A stretch of 64,000 nucleotides of DNA from an uncultured Pelagibacteraceae bacterium (GCA_902578305.1 CACHCK010000003.1:130492-194491); one strand, 5' to 3'. Shown: positions 45,490 to 54,617, counted from the stretch's first letter. Numbers and translations: made by a program. The notes: generated by a model not told the origin, from the letters alone.

Positions 45490-47856
45490 CTATAATGCCT
45501 GCAATTCCTTTGCAAAAGAAAAAGCTTTATATATTCGATCTTTATTTGATGTTTTTTGGTAATTATACACCAATGTTTGATCTGATCTTAACTTTAAGTC
45601 ATACTTATATTTTGACATAAATTCAACCAGTTGGTCTGTTTTTTCGAAATGATTATTTTTAAATTTTATAGTTAAACCTTTATTTCCAATATCAAATTTT
45701 TCTATTTTCAACTGTTTACATATAATTCTAAGCTCAGTGATGTTATACAAATGTTCAACCTCTTTTGGAGCTTTGCCAAATCGCTCACTCATTTCTTCCT
45801 TAATTTTTCTTAATTCCTCACTCGAACTTAAGTAGGCAAGCTGCCGGTAATAGAACAGTCTAGTGTTTAAATTTGGCATATACTTTTCAGGTATTAAGAC
45901 GCTTAAACCAAGATTTATTTGTGGAGACCACTCATTATCAACTGTCGATGTATCTGATTTTAATTCCAATATCTTATCTTTTAGCAATTTATGGTAAAGT
46001 TCGAGACCAACTTCTCTAATATGCCCAGATTGAGCATCGCCTATAATGTTTCCTGATCCTCTCATATCTAAATCATGACTCGAAAGATTAAAACTTGAGC
46101 CTCTAGAATTAAATTTTTTAAGAAGCATAAGTCTTTTGTAAGCATTTTCAGTTATTCCATTGATGTCTTTAACTGTATAAAAACAAAATGCTTCAATATT
46201 AGATCTGCCAATTCGTCCTCTTAACTGATAAAGTTGAGATAATCCAAATTTATCAGAATTATGAATAATCATTGTGTTAGTTTTCTGCAAATCCAGACCC
46301 GACTCGACAATTGTGGTACACAGTAATAATTGAAATTCATTATTGTAAAAATCAATCATCGTATTTTTAAGGTTTTTGGCTGGCATTTGACCGTGGGCAA
46401 TTTGATACTTTACATTTGGAAGTTTACTTTTTAAAAAATCCTCAACTTCTTTTAATTCGTTAATTCTTGGGCAGACATAATACACCTGGCCATTACGACT
46501 TAATTCATATTCAATTGCAGAGATTATTTTTTCATCATTAAAATCAATAACTTCAGTATTTATATTTTGCCTATTTAATGGTGCTGTAGAAATAATTGAC
46601 AAATCCCTGAGACCTACAAGTGACATTTGTAACGTGCGTGGTATTGGCGTAGCTGTTAAAGCAAGCACATGTACATTTGACCGCAATGACTTAATTTTTT
46701 CTTTTTGAGAAACTCCAAAGTGCTGCTCTTCATCAATAATCAGCATACCTAATTTTTTAAATTTAATTTTACTGTTAAGAAGTGCATGTGTCCCAACAAC
46801 TACATCACTTTCTCCACTATTAATTCTTTCAATAATTTTATTGTTTTCAGAAGTTGAGTTTAATCTTGAGATTTGGTCTACTTTCAATGGAAAGTTTTTG
46901 AATCTTTTTGTAAAATTTTCATAGTGTTGACTGCATAGTAGTGTTGTCGGAACAATAAATGCAACTTGAGCACCGCTCATGGCTACGTTGAATGCTCCTC
47001 TTAATGCAACTTCTGTCTTACCAAAGCCAACATCGCCACATATCAAACGGTCCATTGGAAGTCCACTGTTTAGATCAAACAGTAATTCTGATGTTACATT
47101 TGCTTGATCTTCGGTATCCTGAAATTCAAATTCATTTATAAAATTTGAATAATAAGGTTCTTGAACGGTATATTTTGTCGCTTCTTTTAGAGATCTTTCT
47201 GCCGCAACTTTTATTAAATCTTCGGCAATTTCATTTATTTTATTTTTTGCGCTAGCTTTTCTGAATTGCCAATTTGAACTTCCAAGTTTATCAATTTGTG
47301 CGAATTCACTATTCCCACCGTACTTTGACAAAAGTTCAATATTCTCAACAGGTACATAAAGTTTATCATTATTGAAATATGTTATCTCAATGCAATCATG
47401 ATCGTTTTCTAGGACAGTAACATTTTTTAATCCATTAAATTTTCCTATTCCATGATCAACATGAACAATTAGATCATCTTGTTCAAAAGTACTGAGATCA
47501 GTTAAAAAAGTATCTGCTTTAATTGTGCGTTTGCTTTGATTGAAAGAGAACTCATTAAAGGGTTTGATTATGAGTCTGAACAGACTTTGTATTGATTTTT
47601 GATTTTTAGGATTAAATTCCTCAAATTTTTCGATCTCATCACCAAATATGTTAATACGAACTGGATTCTTGAAGTCTGTTGGAAAAATATCAATAACATC
47701 TCCTTTTACAGAGAATTCACCATTTTCACGAATTGAACTTACGCGTGCATAACCATTGGCAGATAAATAGTTAATTGTTCTTTCATAATCAAATTTTTCA
47801 TCAATGTTGATATTTAAATTCTCATTAACTTGAGTCTTTAAGCGTGGTTTCGTCAT
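45490..47856 (-). CDS. mfd: Transcription-repair coupling factor Mfd, minimal form lacking domains 1a, 1b and 3
   Basis: DNA translocase that removes stalled RNA polymerase and recruits UvrA. At 788 residues it is about 360 shorter than E. coli Mfd (1148). Residues 20-105 match E. coli domain 2 (UvrA-binding), with ENGEFSVKGDVIDIFP; residue 110 onward (RTIKADTF, then VHVDHGIGKF) matches the RNA polymerase-interacting domain. So domain 1a before, and domains 1b and 3 between, are missing. The translocase is complete: Walker A GDVGFGKTE (274-282), DEEQHFG (375-381), TATPIPRT (401-408), and the C-terminal domain 7 follows. The start overlaps sdhE by four bases, leaving no room for a lost 5' part. 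Confidence 0.93.
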   Translation of the reverse strand: MTKPRLKTQVNENLNINIDEKFDYERTINYLSANGYARVSSIRENGEFSVKGDVIDIFPTDFKNPVRINIFGDEIEKFEEFNPKNQKSIQSLFRLIIKPFNEFSFNQSKRTIKADTFLTDLSTFEQDDLIVHVDHGIGKFNGLKNVTVLENDHDCIEITYFNNDKLYVPVENIELLSKYGGNSEFAQIDKLGSSNWQFRKASAKNKINEIAEDLIKVAAERSLKEATKYTVQEPYYSNFINEFEFQDTEDQANVTSELLFDLNSGLPMDRLICGDVGFGKTEVALRGAFNVAMSGAQVAFIVPTTLLCSQHYENFTKRFKNFPLKVDQISRLNSTSENNKIIERINSGESDVVVGTHALLNSKIKFKKLGMLIIDEEQHFGVSQKEKIKSLRSNVHVLALTATPIPRTLQMSLVGLRDLSIISTAPLNRQNINTEVIDFNDEKIISAIEYELSRNGQVYYVCPRINELKEVEDFLKSKLPNVKYQIAHGQMPAKNLKNTMIDFYNNEFQLLLCTTIVESGLDLQKTNTMIIHNSDKFGLSQLYQLRGRIGRSNIEAFCFYTVKDINGITENAYKRLMLLKKFNSRGSSFNLSSHDLDMRGSGNIIGDAQSGHIREVGLELYHKLLKDKILELKSDTSTVDNEWSPQINLGLSVLIPEKYMPNLNTRLFYYRQLAYLSSSEELRKIKEEMSERFGKAPKEVEHLYNITELRIICKQLKIEKFDIGNKGLTIKFKNNHFEKTDQLVEFMSKYKYDLKLRSDQTLVYNYQKTSNKDRIYKAFSFAKELQAL

Positions 47857-48116
47857 TTTTTAAGCATCGTAAAATCTTTGAGTAAATGCATGACGCGATT
47901 GTCAATTTCTTTTGGAATTGTCACCTTATCTAGCGCATATCGATATATGTCATTATCATCAAGTTCTAATATACCCTCTAACATTTGAAGCTCACCTTCA
48001 TTAAACAATTTGATGTATTTCTCAACAAAAGATCCCAAGAGAATATCCATTTCCTTTGACCCCCGATGGGAGGATTTGAACTGAAGCTTTTTTTGAAGTG
48101 TATGTAAATCGTTCAT
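47853..48116 (-). CDS. sdhE: Succinate dehydrogenase assembly factor SdhE
   Basis: Small (87 residues) all-helical protein that helps attach FAD to the SdhA flavoprotein. The conserved RGxxE motif is RGSKE at 18-22 (in HRGSKEMD), followed by the expected ILLGSFVEKY and DIYRYA. Position between recG and mfd is the standard alphaproteobacterial arrangement. It overlaps mfd by four bases. Confidence 0.9.
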   Translation of the reverse strand: MNDLHTLQKKLQFKSSHRGSKEMDILLGSFVEKYIKLFNEGELQMLEGILELDDNDIYRYALDKVTIPKEIDNRVMHLLKDFTMLKK

Positions 48117-48149
48117 ATTTTTTTTATCGATCTTTGATACAATACATAT

Positions 48150-50207
48150 ATGAGGCCAAAGATCTTATACAAGCTTTTTTCAAATATAATGACGATTAAA
48201 GGGATTGGACCAAAGAACGCTAAAATAATTGAGAGATTATGCGGTAAATACATTGTTGATTTATTATTCCATAAACCAGCCGCATACATAGACAGAAGAA
48301 ACAGTCCTAAGATTGTTGATTTGGAAGAAGGAAGTATTGCAACTGTCGTTGTTAAAATTGATAGTCACACACCGGCTTTTAATAGAAGAATGCCATATCG
48401 AGTAAATGTCTCGGATGACAGCGGACAAATGTCGGTCGTTTATTTTAATCTACGAGGTCCATACATAAAAAAAATCTTACCGATAGGAAGCACTAGGGTT
48501 ATTAGTGGTAAAATTGAAAAATTTAACGATTTGTATCAAATTACACACCCACATCATGTAGTTGATATTAAAAACTTAGATTCTGTTAAAAAGATTGAGT
48601 GTGTTTACCCCTTAACGGCAGGAATGACATCTAAAATTATCCAAAAATCAATTAATTCTGCACTAAGTATGGTTGATGAATTGCCTGAATGGATACCTGA
48701 GAAAGTTTTAGAAAGAAACAAATGGCCATCATGGAAAGACTCTATTTATCAAATGCATAACCCAAAAGATGTGAAAGAAAATGATGATAATAAATATATA
48801 GAACGGCTTGTTTTTGATGAGTTGTTCTCTCAACAGTTAACAATTAGATTAATTAAAAACAAAATTAGTCATAAAAATGGAATTTCACTTCCTAGAAAAA
48901 ATAAATTATCAAAACAATTAAGAGATCAATTGAAATTTCAACTCACTGGTGATCAAGAAACAACTATTGAAGAAATTTCAAAAGATCAAGAAGGTTCAAG
49001 TAAAATGTTAAGACTTCTACAAGGAGATGTAGGTAGCGGGAAAACCATTGTTGCATTATTTGCTATGATGCAATGCATTGAAAATAATAAAAGATCAGTT
49101 TTAATGGCACCAACAGAAATACTTGCTGAGCAGCATTTTAATACAATCAAAGAATTTATTAGTGATTTAAACCTAACATGTTCACTAATTACATCCTCTA
49201 ATAAAAATAATCATAATTTTGAAGCAGACATTATTATTGGAACACATGCATTATTTCAGCAAAAAGTAAACTTTGAAAATATAGGCTTGGTTGTCATTGA
49301 TGAACAACATAAGTTTGGAGTGCACCAAAGGATTTTATTAAATGAAAAAGCAGGAAATAGTTGTGACATCTTATTGATGACTGCTACTCCTATACCTCGA
49401 ACGATGGAATTGGCAGCGTATGGAGATATGGATATATCCAAAATTTCTGAAAAACCTAAAAACAGAAAGGAAATAATTACCAAATCAATCAATATCAATA
49501 AAATTGACCAACTAAAAGAAAGCCTTACAAAAATATTAAATAAGAAACAAAAGATTTACTGGGTCTGCCCTTTAATTGATGAGTCTGAAAAGCTTCAGTT
49601 GCAATCAGTCAATTCAAGGGTCAATGACTTAAAAAAATATTACTCATCAAACATTGTTGGTTTAGTTCACGGTCAAATGTCTCAAGATGAAAAAAATGAT
49701 GTCATGTCAAAGTTTAAAGATAATAAAATAGATATTTTAGTCGCAACTTCAGTAATAGAAGTAGGAATAGACGACCCTGATGCAACTGTAATGATTATTG
49801 AGAATTCTGAGAGGTATGGCCTATCACAACTTCATCAACTTCGAGGAAGAGTTGGCAGAGGAAATGCACAGTCAACATGCATATTACTTTTTGAAGGGCC
49901 ACTCACCGATAATGCTAAACGAAGATTAAAAGTGATGAAGGAGACAAACGATGGTTTCTTAATCGCCGAAGAAGACCTTGATATTCGAGGTGCTGGGGAA
50001 ATATTAGGCTCAAAACAAAGTGGTATTCCAAATTTTAGATTATCAAATCTAGATAAGCATAAGCATATACTCGAGGAAGCGAGAGGTGTTGCCATGGATA
50101 TCGTTATAGAAGATCCGGATTTAAAAAAATCTGCAGGCAAAGCACAAAGGACACTTTTGCATCTATTTAGAAATCAAGTTGCAATCGATTATTTGAAAAC
50201 TGGCTAA
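48150..50207 (+). CDS. recG: ATP-dependent DNA helicase RecG
   Basis: Branch-migrating helicase that remodels stalled forks, 685 residues, normal length. The N-terminal wedge domain (OB fold, about 60-160) is followed by superfamily 2 motifs: Walker A GDVGSGKT, DEQHKFG, TATPIPRTMEL, and the C-terminal QLRGRVGRG and EEDLDIRGAGEILGSKQSG. Divergent from sdhE-mfd across a 33-base gap, so promoters of both units are very close. The stop is directly followed by the convergent DUF502 gene. Confidence 0.97.
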   Translation: MRPKILYKLFSNIMTIKGIGPKNAKIIERLCGKYIVDLLFHKPAAYIDRRNSPKIVDLEEGSIATVVVKIDSHTPAFNRRMPYRVNVSDDSGQMSVVYFNLRGPYIKKILPIGSTRVISGKIEKFNDLYQITHPHHVVDIKNLDSVKKIECVYPLTAGMTSKIIQKSINSALSMVDELPEWIPEKVLERNKWPSWKDSIYQMHNPKDVKENDDNKYIERLVFDELFSQQLTIRLIKNKISHKNGISLPRKNKLSKQLRDQLKFQLTGDQETTIEEISKDQEGSSKMLRLLQGDVGSGKTIVALFAMMQCIENNKRSVLMAPTEILAEQHFNTIKEFISDLNLTCSLITSSNKNNHNFEADIIIGTHALFQQKVNFENIGLVVIDEQHKFGVHQRILLNEKAGNSCDILLMTATPIPRTMELAAYGDMDISKISEKPKNRKEIITKSININKIDQLKESLTKILNKKQKIYWVCPLIDESEKLQLQSVNSRVNDLKKYYSSNIVGLVHGQMSQDEKNDVMSKFKDNKIDILVATSVIEVGIDDPDATVMIIENSERYGLSQLHQLRGRVGRGNAQSTCILLFEGPLTDNAKRRLKVMKETNDGFLIAEEDLDIRGAGEILGSKQSGIPNFRLSNLDKHKHILEEARGVAMDIVIEDPDLKKSAGKAQRTLLHLFRNQVAIDYLKTG

Positions 50208-50846
50208 CTACTTCCTTGGTGGAACCACCATACCGGCTGATACAACCAATTTAATCGCATCTTCAACAGACATATCGAGTTCAACGATATCATCTTTAGG
50301 TATGAAGAGTAAAAACCCTGAGGTAGGATTTGGTGTGGTTGGAACAAATACATTGACCATTTCTATTTTTTGTCTTTCCTTAATCTCACCTTTTGTCTCA
50401 CCAGTCATAAAGCCAATTGCATATATATCTTTTCTTGGATACTCGATGAGAACAACTTTTTGATATGCTGAATCAGTATTTGAGAATGTCTCAGTGATCT
50501 GTTTGATAGCTTTATAGACATTACCAGCTAATGGAATACGTGTAATAAGATTGTCAAAATAACCAAGAATGGCTTTTCCAAATAAGGTTGAAAATATTAG
50601 ACCAATTAAGATAAAAGATAGAAATGCTATAATTAATTCTAGGCCAGGAATTTTATAGCCAATGATCTCAGGTAGCAGCCCATTTGGGTTAAATCTGTCT
50701 GGAACCAGACCAGCAATAAATTCGACAATAAATATTGTAATGTAAATCGTCGCTCCTATTGGAGCCGATATTAAAAGACCTGTAAAAAAGTACCTTTTAA
50801 TAAAATTAATGACTGGGTTTCCTTTTTTCTTATTTGCATCTGTCAT
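50208..50846 (-). CDS. DUF502-family membrane protein
   Basis: A 212-residue protein with two membrane segments (about 16-36 and 66-90) and a soluble C-terminal domain, the layout of DUF502. Markers are RYFFTGLLISAPIGATIYIT, of which PIGATIYIT is conserved, PLAGNVYKAIKQ and VFVPTTPNPTSGFLLF. Bacterial relatives are widespread and unassigned. It converges with recG with no gap. Confidence 0.9.
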   Translation of the reverse strand: MTDANKKKGNPVINFIKRYFFTGLLISAPIGATIYITIFIVEFIAGLVPDRFNPNGLLPEIIGYKIPGLELIIAFLSFILIGLIFSTLFGKAILGYFDNLITRIPLAGNVYKAIKQITETFSNTDSAYQKVVLIEYPRKDIYAIGFMTGETKGEIKERQKIEMVNVFVPTTPNPTSGFLLFIPKDDIVELDMSVEDAIKLVVSAGMVVPPRK

Positions 50847-50920
50847 AGGTTTTAAATAGACTGAATCATTAAAAAAATTTTAAAGAGATTATCATATTTT
50901 TGGGGTTAATATAATCAATA

Positions 50921-52423
50921 ATGGCTATTTTCAAAGAATATACAAATTATGATGGTTTGGGCATAGCCGAATTAATTAGAAATAAAGAAATATCCCCTAT
51001 TGATCCTCTTGATAGTGCCATTGATCTAATTGAAAAACTGAACCCTAAATTAAATGCAGTGCATCGTACAATGTATCACTATGCATTCGAGTCAATAAAC
51101 AGAAACAAAGAGTTAAATGGAACTTTTATTGGAGTTCCATTTCTTATGAAAGATATGGATAGTTCTTTAGCTAACTATCACATGATGCAAGGCAGTAAGT
51201 ATTTAAAAAACACTAAAATGCCTTACGACAATCACCTCACAAGACAATTTAGAGAAACTGGTGCTGTTATATGTGGAAAATCTGCAACACCTGAATACGG
51301 TCTCATGGTTACAACTGAGCCAACTGAATTTGGCCCAACAAGAAATCCTTGGGATACCGATAGAACGACAGGTGGCTCAAGTGGTGGTGCAGCTTCAGCT
51401 GTTTCAAGTCGCATAGTTCCTATTGCACATGCAAGTGATGGTGGTGGATCAATTCGAATTCCTGCTGCATCATGCGGTCTGGTTGGATTAAAGCCTAATA
51501 GAGCAAGAACATCATTCGCACCTTCTCACGGTGATAAATGGGGAGGTCTTACCCACTCCGGTATTGTCTCTCGAACAGTCAGAGATACGGCTCATATGTA
51601 TGATTGTTTGTTCGGAAACGTTGTGGGTGATCCTTATGGAATTCCATACAAAAAAGGTTCTCTTGTTGAAGCATTGAGTAAAAAAAATAAACTTAAGATT
51701 GGGTTTAATCTTAAAAGTCCTGTTGGAATTGAACCCTCCTCTGATGCAATTGAAGCAATTAAATTCAATGCCAAATTATGCGAAGACTTAGGTCATGATG
51801 TTGAAGAAATGAATTTCAGTTATGACGGACTGCTCGCGGCAAGAGCATTTACAATAACTATATCGTCTCATGTAACCCAGATGTTTAATGAATTGAAAGA
51901 TGTTGTTGGAAGAGGCTTTAAGAAAAATGAAGTTGAAACGGCAACTAGACTATTTAATTACTTGGGAAAAAGTTTCAGAGCGAGTGATTACACTTGGGCA
52001 CGCTATACTATGCAAAAGATTGCTCGATCAGTAATGGAAGAAACTGATAAGTATGATGTAGTCTTGACTCCTATCATATCTCAGAAACCTCCTCTCATTG
52101 GCGAAATTAGACCAAACAAACAAGCGAGTATTTTAAGTGAAATCATTATGACTTTAAAATTGGGTTGGGTATTTCGTATTCATTCAATTAGAGACTCCAT
52201 TCTTAATAACTTAGCACCTGAGAGTTTATGGTACTCGCCTGATGCAATGCTTCAGAACATCACCGGGCAGCCATCAATTTCATTACCAACATATTGGACT
52301 AGTGACAATCTACCTTTGGGCGTACAATTTGCATCAAGATATGCAGACGAAGAAACATTAATTTCTCTAGCTGCTCAATTAGAAGAAGCATCGCCGTGGA
52401 TAGATAAAATACCTAACGTATAA
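50921..52423 (+). CDS. Amidase signature family enzyme
   Basis: Hydrolyses amide bonds with a Ser-Ser-Lys triad. The catalytic lysine is in PFLMKDMD (about residue 76-83), and the glycine/serine-rich signature GGSSGGAASAV carries the cis-serine and the nucleophile region with GGGSIRIPA after it. Length 500 is normal for the family. The substrate (aryl amide, 6-aminohexanoate-like, other) cannot be told; it is not GatA by context, as gatB/gatC are not adjacent. Converges with the next membrane protein gene. Confidence 0.92.
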   Translation: MAIFKEYTNYDGLGIAELIRNKEISPIDPLDSAIDLIEKLNPKLNAVHRTMYHYAFESINRNKELNGTFIGVPFLMKDMDSSLANYHMMQGSKYLKNTKMPYDNHLTRQFRETGAVICGKSATPEYGLMVTTEPTEFGPTRNPWDTDRTTGGSSGGAASAVSSRIVPIAHASDGGGSIRIPAASCGLVGLKPNRARTSFAPSHGDKWGGLTHSGIVSRTVRDTAHMYDCLFGNVVGDPYGIPYKKGSLVEALSKKNKLKIGFNLKSPVGIEPSSDAIEAIKFNAKLCEDLGHDVEEMNFSYDGLLAARAFTITISSHVTQMFNELKDVVGRGFKKNEVETATRLFNYLGKSFRASDYTWARYTMQKIARSVMEETDKYDVVLTPIISQKPPLIGEIRPNKQASILSEIIMTLKLGWVFRIHSIRDSILNNLAPESLWYSPDAMLQNITGQPSISLPTYWTSDNLPLGVQFASRYADEETLISLAAQLEEASPWIDKIPNV

Positions 52424-52424
52424 T

Positions 52425-53129
52425 TTAGCTCAGCTGCTTTAGTTTTTGAAATCCAAATGTAAACATAAACATTGAGACGAGCATTGCGATCACAATAAGT
52501 TTTTGCAAGATTACATTAAGCATGAGTACGTCCATTGAAACAAATCTAACAAAGTTCTCTCGATCATTTATAGGATCAATTTGAGGCATATCTCCCATGA
52601 AAATGATATAAGCAACAACACTAGCGAGAAGCAAAAAAGCGCCAATTGTGTATATGTTGCTAGCTTTACTGAAATAAAAGGCCAACATTAGAAATAATAC
52701 GCCCGGCAAAGTCAGTCGAAATGCAGTGAAAACAGCAAATACGTGTGCATTAAAATATAAATCGCCAGGAGTTAAACCGACCATTGCATAAAAAATAGTT
52801 GATAGAAATATACAAATCGCACCTAACCAAGCAAAAATATAAGCTTTTTTATTTTCTTTAAAAAAGAATGGCATAAAAAGAAAGCCAAAACCTTGGGCAA
52901 CAAATAAAAACATTGCACTATTAAAGAAAAAAGCAGATAGAAAATTAATATCGTCAGAAAAAGTTTTATAGAAACCTAATTCACTGAAAAAATTTCGCGT
53001 AAAATCGTAACCGACTTGCGTGCTATCAAGATGATTTCCACCAGGAAAGAGTATTATCGCCACAAGATTCGCTAGTATAAAATATACAATTACAAATCGA
53101 GGAATATGAACTGCCCAAAAAGTATTCAT
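52425..53129 (-). CDS. DUF998-like integral membrane protein
   Basis: A 234-residue protein with six to seven membrane segments. SELGFYKTF and the loop GLTPGDLYFNAHVFAV are similar to DUF998-type proteins, where a conserved Pro-Gly and His are seen; the assignment is tentative. Function unknown. A 26-codon single-span frame ends three bases before its start on the same strand. Confidence 0.6.
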   Translation of the reverse strand: MNTFWAVHIPRFVIVYFILANLVAIILFPGGNHLDSTQVGYDFTRNFFSELGFYKTFSDDINFLSAFFFNSAMFLFVAQGFGFLFMPFFFKENKKAYIFAWLGAICIFLSTIFYAMVGLTPGDLYFNAHVFAVFTAFRLTLPGVLFLMLAFYFSKASNIYTIGAFLLLASVVAYIIFMGDMPQIDPINDRENFVRFVSMDVLMLNVILQKLIVIAMLVSMFMFTFGFQKLKQLS

Positions 53130-53132
53130 GAT

Positions 53133-53213
53133 TTATGCTGAAAAACTGGAGTATAATATAAAAACAACGAACGCAGCCACCATCACGTACATTATTTTAT
53201 TGTCAAGATTCAT
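53133..53213 (-). CDS. Possible 26-residue single-pass membrane peptide
   Basis: Frame from ATG 53213 to the stop three bases before the DUF998-like gene: MNLDNKIMYVMVAAFV, then VFILYSSFSA. It is one clean membrane span with a charged N-terminal end. No good Shine-Dalgarno is seen. The start is 24 bases from the divergent ATG of the DUF962 gene. Could be a real small membrane protein cotranscribed with its neighbour, or chance. Confidence 0.3.
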   Translation of the reverse strand: MNLDNKIMYVMVAAFVVFILYSSFSA

Positions 53214-53236
53214 GAGTGAAATATAATATCGAACAT

Positions 53237-53578
53237 ATGGAAAATCCACAAAGATATACAAATTATAATGATTTTTTTCCTTTTTATCTAAGAGAGCATA
53301 GTAAGAAAAGTACGAGAGTAATGCATTATTTTGGAACAATTGGCTATCAAGTATTGTTCTGGTCACTTTTGCTAACTCAAAACTACTTGTTTTTACCACT
53401 AATCTTACTCGCCGGTTATGGGCCAGCTTGGATTGGACATTTCTTTATAGAGAAAAATAAACCGGCTACATTTAAATACCCTTTATGGTCACTCATTGGT
53501 GATCACCATATGGCTTATTTGATGCTTACAGGTAAACTTAAGAAAAGATTATCTGAAGCTGGTGTATCAGGCACTTAA
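53237..53578 (+). CDS. DUF962/Mpo1-like membrane protein
   Basis: A 113-residue protein with FYLREHSKKSTRVMHYFGT near the N-terminus, the defining segment of the DUF962 (Mpo1-like) family, two or three membrane segments, and GYGPAWIGHFFIEKNKPATF with the conserved His. Yeast Mpo1 is a dioxygenase in fatty acid alpha-oxidation; that bacterial members do the same is inference. ATG 53237 fits the family start better than a GTG 21 bases earlier. Overlaps the convergent MAPEG gene by twelve bases. Confidence 0.85.
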   Translation: MENPQRYTNYNDFFPFYLREHSKKSTRVMHYFGTIGYQVLFWSLLLTQNYLFLPLILLAGYGPAWIGHFFIEKNKPATFKYPLWSLIGDHHMAYLMLTGKLKKRLSEAGVSGT

Positions 53579-53989
53579 AACATAATACGCTGTTCCAAGA
53601 AATAATAACAGCAAAGCTGTTTGTGAAAAAATCCAGATAGAACCTCTTGCTGCAGTGTTATTGAAACAGATATGTACAATGGAATGGATCACTCTAAATA
53701 TTAAATATAACCATGCACAAATTAGCAAAAATGTGCTTTCAACTTCAATAAAAACGATAACTCCGATTAGAAAATAAAAAATAACTGAAAACTCAAATAT
53801 ATTTGAAATATTATTTTTTATAATTTTTAAATGTAGCGGTGCATCTTTATAAGGCTCAATAGGAATTCCACTTTCCTCCCAGTCCTTGCCTTTACCCATT
53901 AGATTAACTGATGCGATTGTATGAATTAATCCAATAACAAAAGTTAATAAAATAAGCCCAAGCGCTGGAACTAAAATATTAGTTAACAT
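53567..53989 (-). CDS. MAPEG-family membrane protein (copy 1)
   Basis: A 140-residue protein with four membrane segments. The NNISNIFEFSVIFYF segment and RVIHSIVHICFNN are the MAPEG pattern (Asn-x-x-Glu, then Arg-x-x-His-Ser-x-x-His). The ATG at 53989 overlaps the stop of the upstream paralogue (TGATG). MAPEG proteins in eukaryotes include glutathione transferases and eicosanoid enzymes; these bacterial members are of unknown function. It is one of two adjacent diverged copies. Confidence 0.8.
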   Translation of the reverse strand: MLTNILVPALGLILLTFVIGLIHTIASVNLMGKGKDWEESGIPIEPYKDAPLHLKIIKNNISNIFEFSVIFYFLIGVIVFIEVESTFLLICAWLYLIFRVIHSIVHICFNNTAARGSIWIFSQTALLLLFLGTAYYVLSA

Positions 53990-54426
53990 CAGATCATTAA
54001 AGAGCAAGCTCGATAAGCCATCCATGCCATGATGATCGTAGACGGTAACCAAAATAGCGTTCTAACTGGTAATGCAACACCAGGTATGATTTTATTATAA
54101 AATATGTGAACAATTGAGTGTAAAACTCTTAACCAAAAGAACCATGTTGCTAACAACATAAAATACTCATCAACTGTTCCCGTTACATAAATCATAATGC
54201 AAACAGCGTAAAAGAAGATTGGAAATTCGAACAAATTTGTCAAATTTCGCTGACTATTTTGAATTAATTCGCTGCCGTTTTCAAATGTGGGTATTTTAAA
54301 ATCATCTTCTGTATTCTTCTTATCGATGACAATGGCCTTTAGTCTAAGCACTGTCCCAAAGGCAAAAACAGCCAAAGAAAGCCACAGCATATTGATGACT
54401 GGCTCAAAAATTAATTCGGGTTGCAT
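53989..54426 (-). CDS. MAPEG-family membrane protein (copy 2)
   Basis: A 145-residue paralogue of the next gene, with four membrane segments and the same landmarks: NSQRNLTNLFEFPIFFY and RVLHSIVHIFYNK. The ATG at 54426 is chosen because AAGGAG lies just upstream; an ATG 63 bases earlier would add an N-terminal stretch without a ribosome-binding site. Upstream lies the small structured transcript unit on the other strand, within a shared AT-rich promoter region. Confidence 0.8.
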   Translation of the reverse strand: MQPELIFEPVINMLWLSLAVFAFGTVLRLKAIVIDKKNTEDDFKIPTFENGSELIQNSQRNLTNLFEFPIFFYAVCIMIYVTGTVDEYFMLLATWFFWLRVLHSIVHIFYNKIIPGVALPVRTLFWLPSTIIMAWMAYRACSLMI

Positions 54427-54440
54427 AATAAACTCCTTGA

Positions 54441-54468
54441 TTGAAATAAGAATCCAGTAAATTATATA
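54441..54468 (+). promoter_or_regulatory. Candidate sigma-70 promoter of the small transcript
   Basis: TTGAAA (54441-54446), a 16-base spacer and TATATA (54463-54468), about 30 bases upstream of the ribosome-binding site of the 32-codon frame. Good but common-looking in AT-rich DNA; its value comes from standing directly before a structured unit that ends in a clear terminator. Confidence 0.5.
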
Positions 54469-54511
54469 TACTAATACAGTTTTAACCATATTTAATGAAA
54501 GGAGGTGGTCT

Positions 54512-54610
54512 ATGTCTATAGGTAGTATAGAGGAGCTTTGCTCGAGTAGTGAAATTCCATGTGATTGTAGATGTGGAAACCTCCACTTTTTGAGTGGAGC
54601 TCCGTTTTAA
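54512..54610 (+). CDS. 32-residue cysteine-rich small protein candidate
   Basis: ATG-to-TAA frame inside the structured transcript. AAAGGAGGTGG ends four bases before the ATG; it is the strongest Shine-Dalgarno I noticed in the window. The peptide starts MSIGSIEELCSSS and has PCDCRCG in the middle, with cysteines at 10, 17, 19 and 21, which could bind a metal or be modified. It has no membrane segment. No modifying enzyme gene is adjacent. Unknown family; the strong start site and the terminator argue for real translation. Confidence 0.5.
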   Translation: MSIGSIEELCSSSEIPCDCRCGNLHFLSGAPF

Positions 54611-54617
54611 CTACATT

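Noticed and set aside
45482-45515. CoA-transferase starting at an upstream TTG within the mfd end
   Set aside because: The added residues do not look like the family, and ATG 45482 gives the standard N-terminus.
48050-48090. Sequence on the minus strand resembling a tRNA T arm and 3' end (GTTCAAATCCTCCCATCGGGG)
   Set aside because: It lies inside sdhE and encodes its RGxxE region; no matching acceptor, D or anticodon arms surround it.
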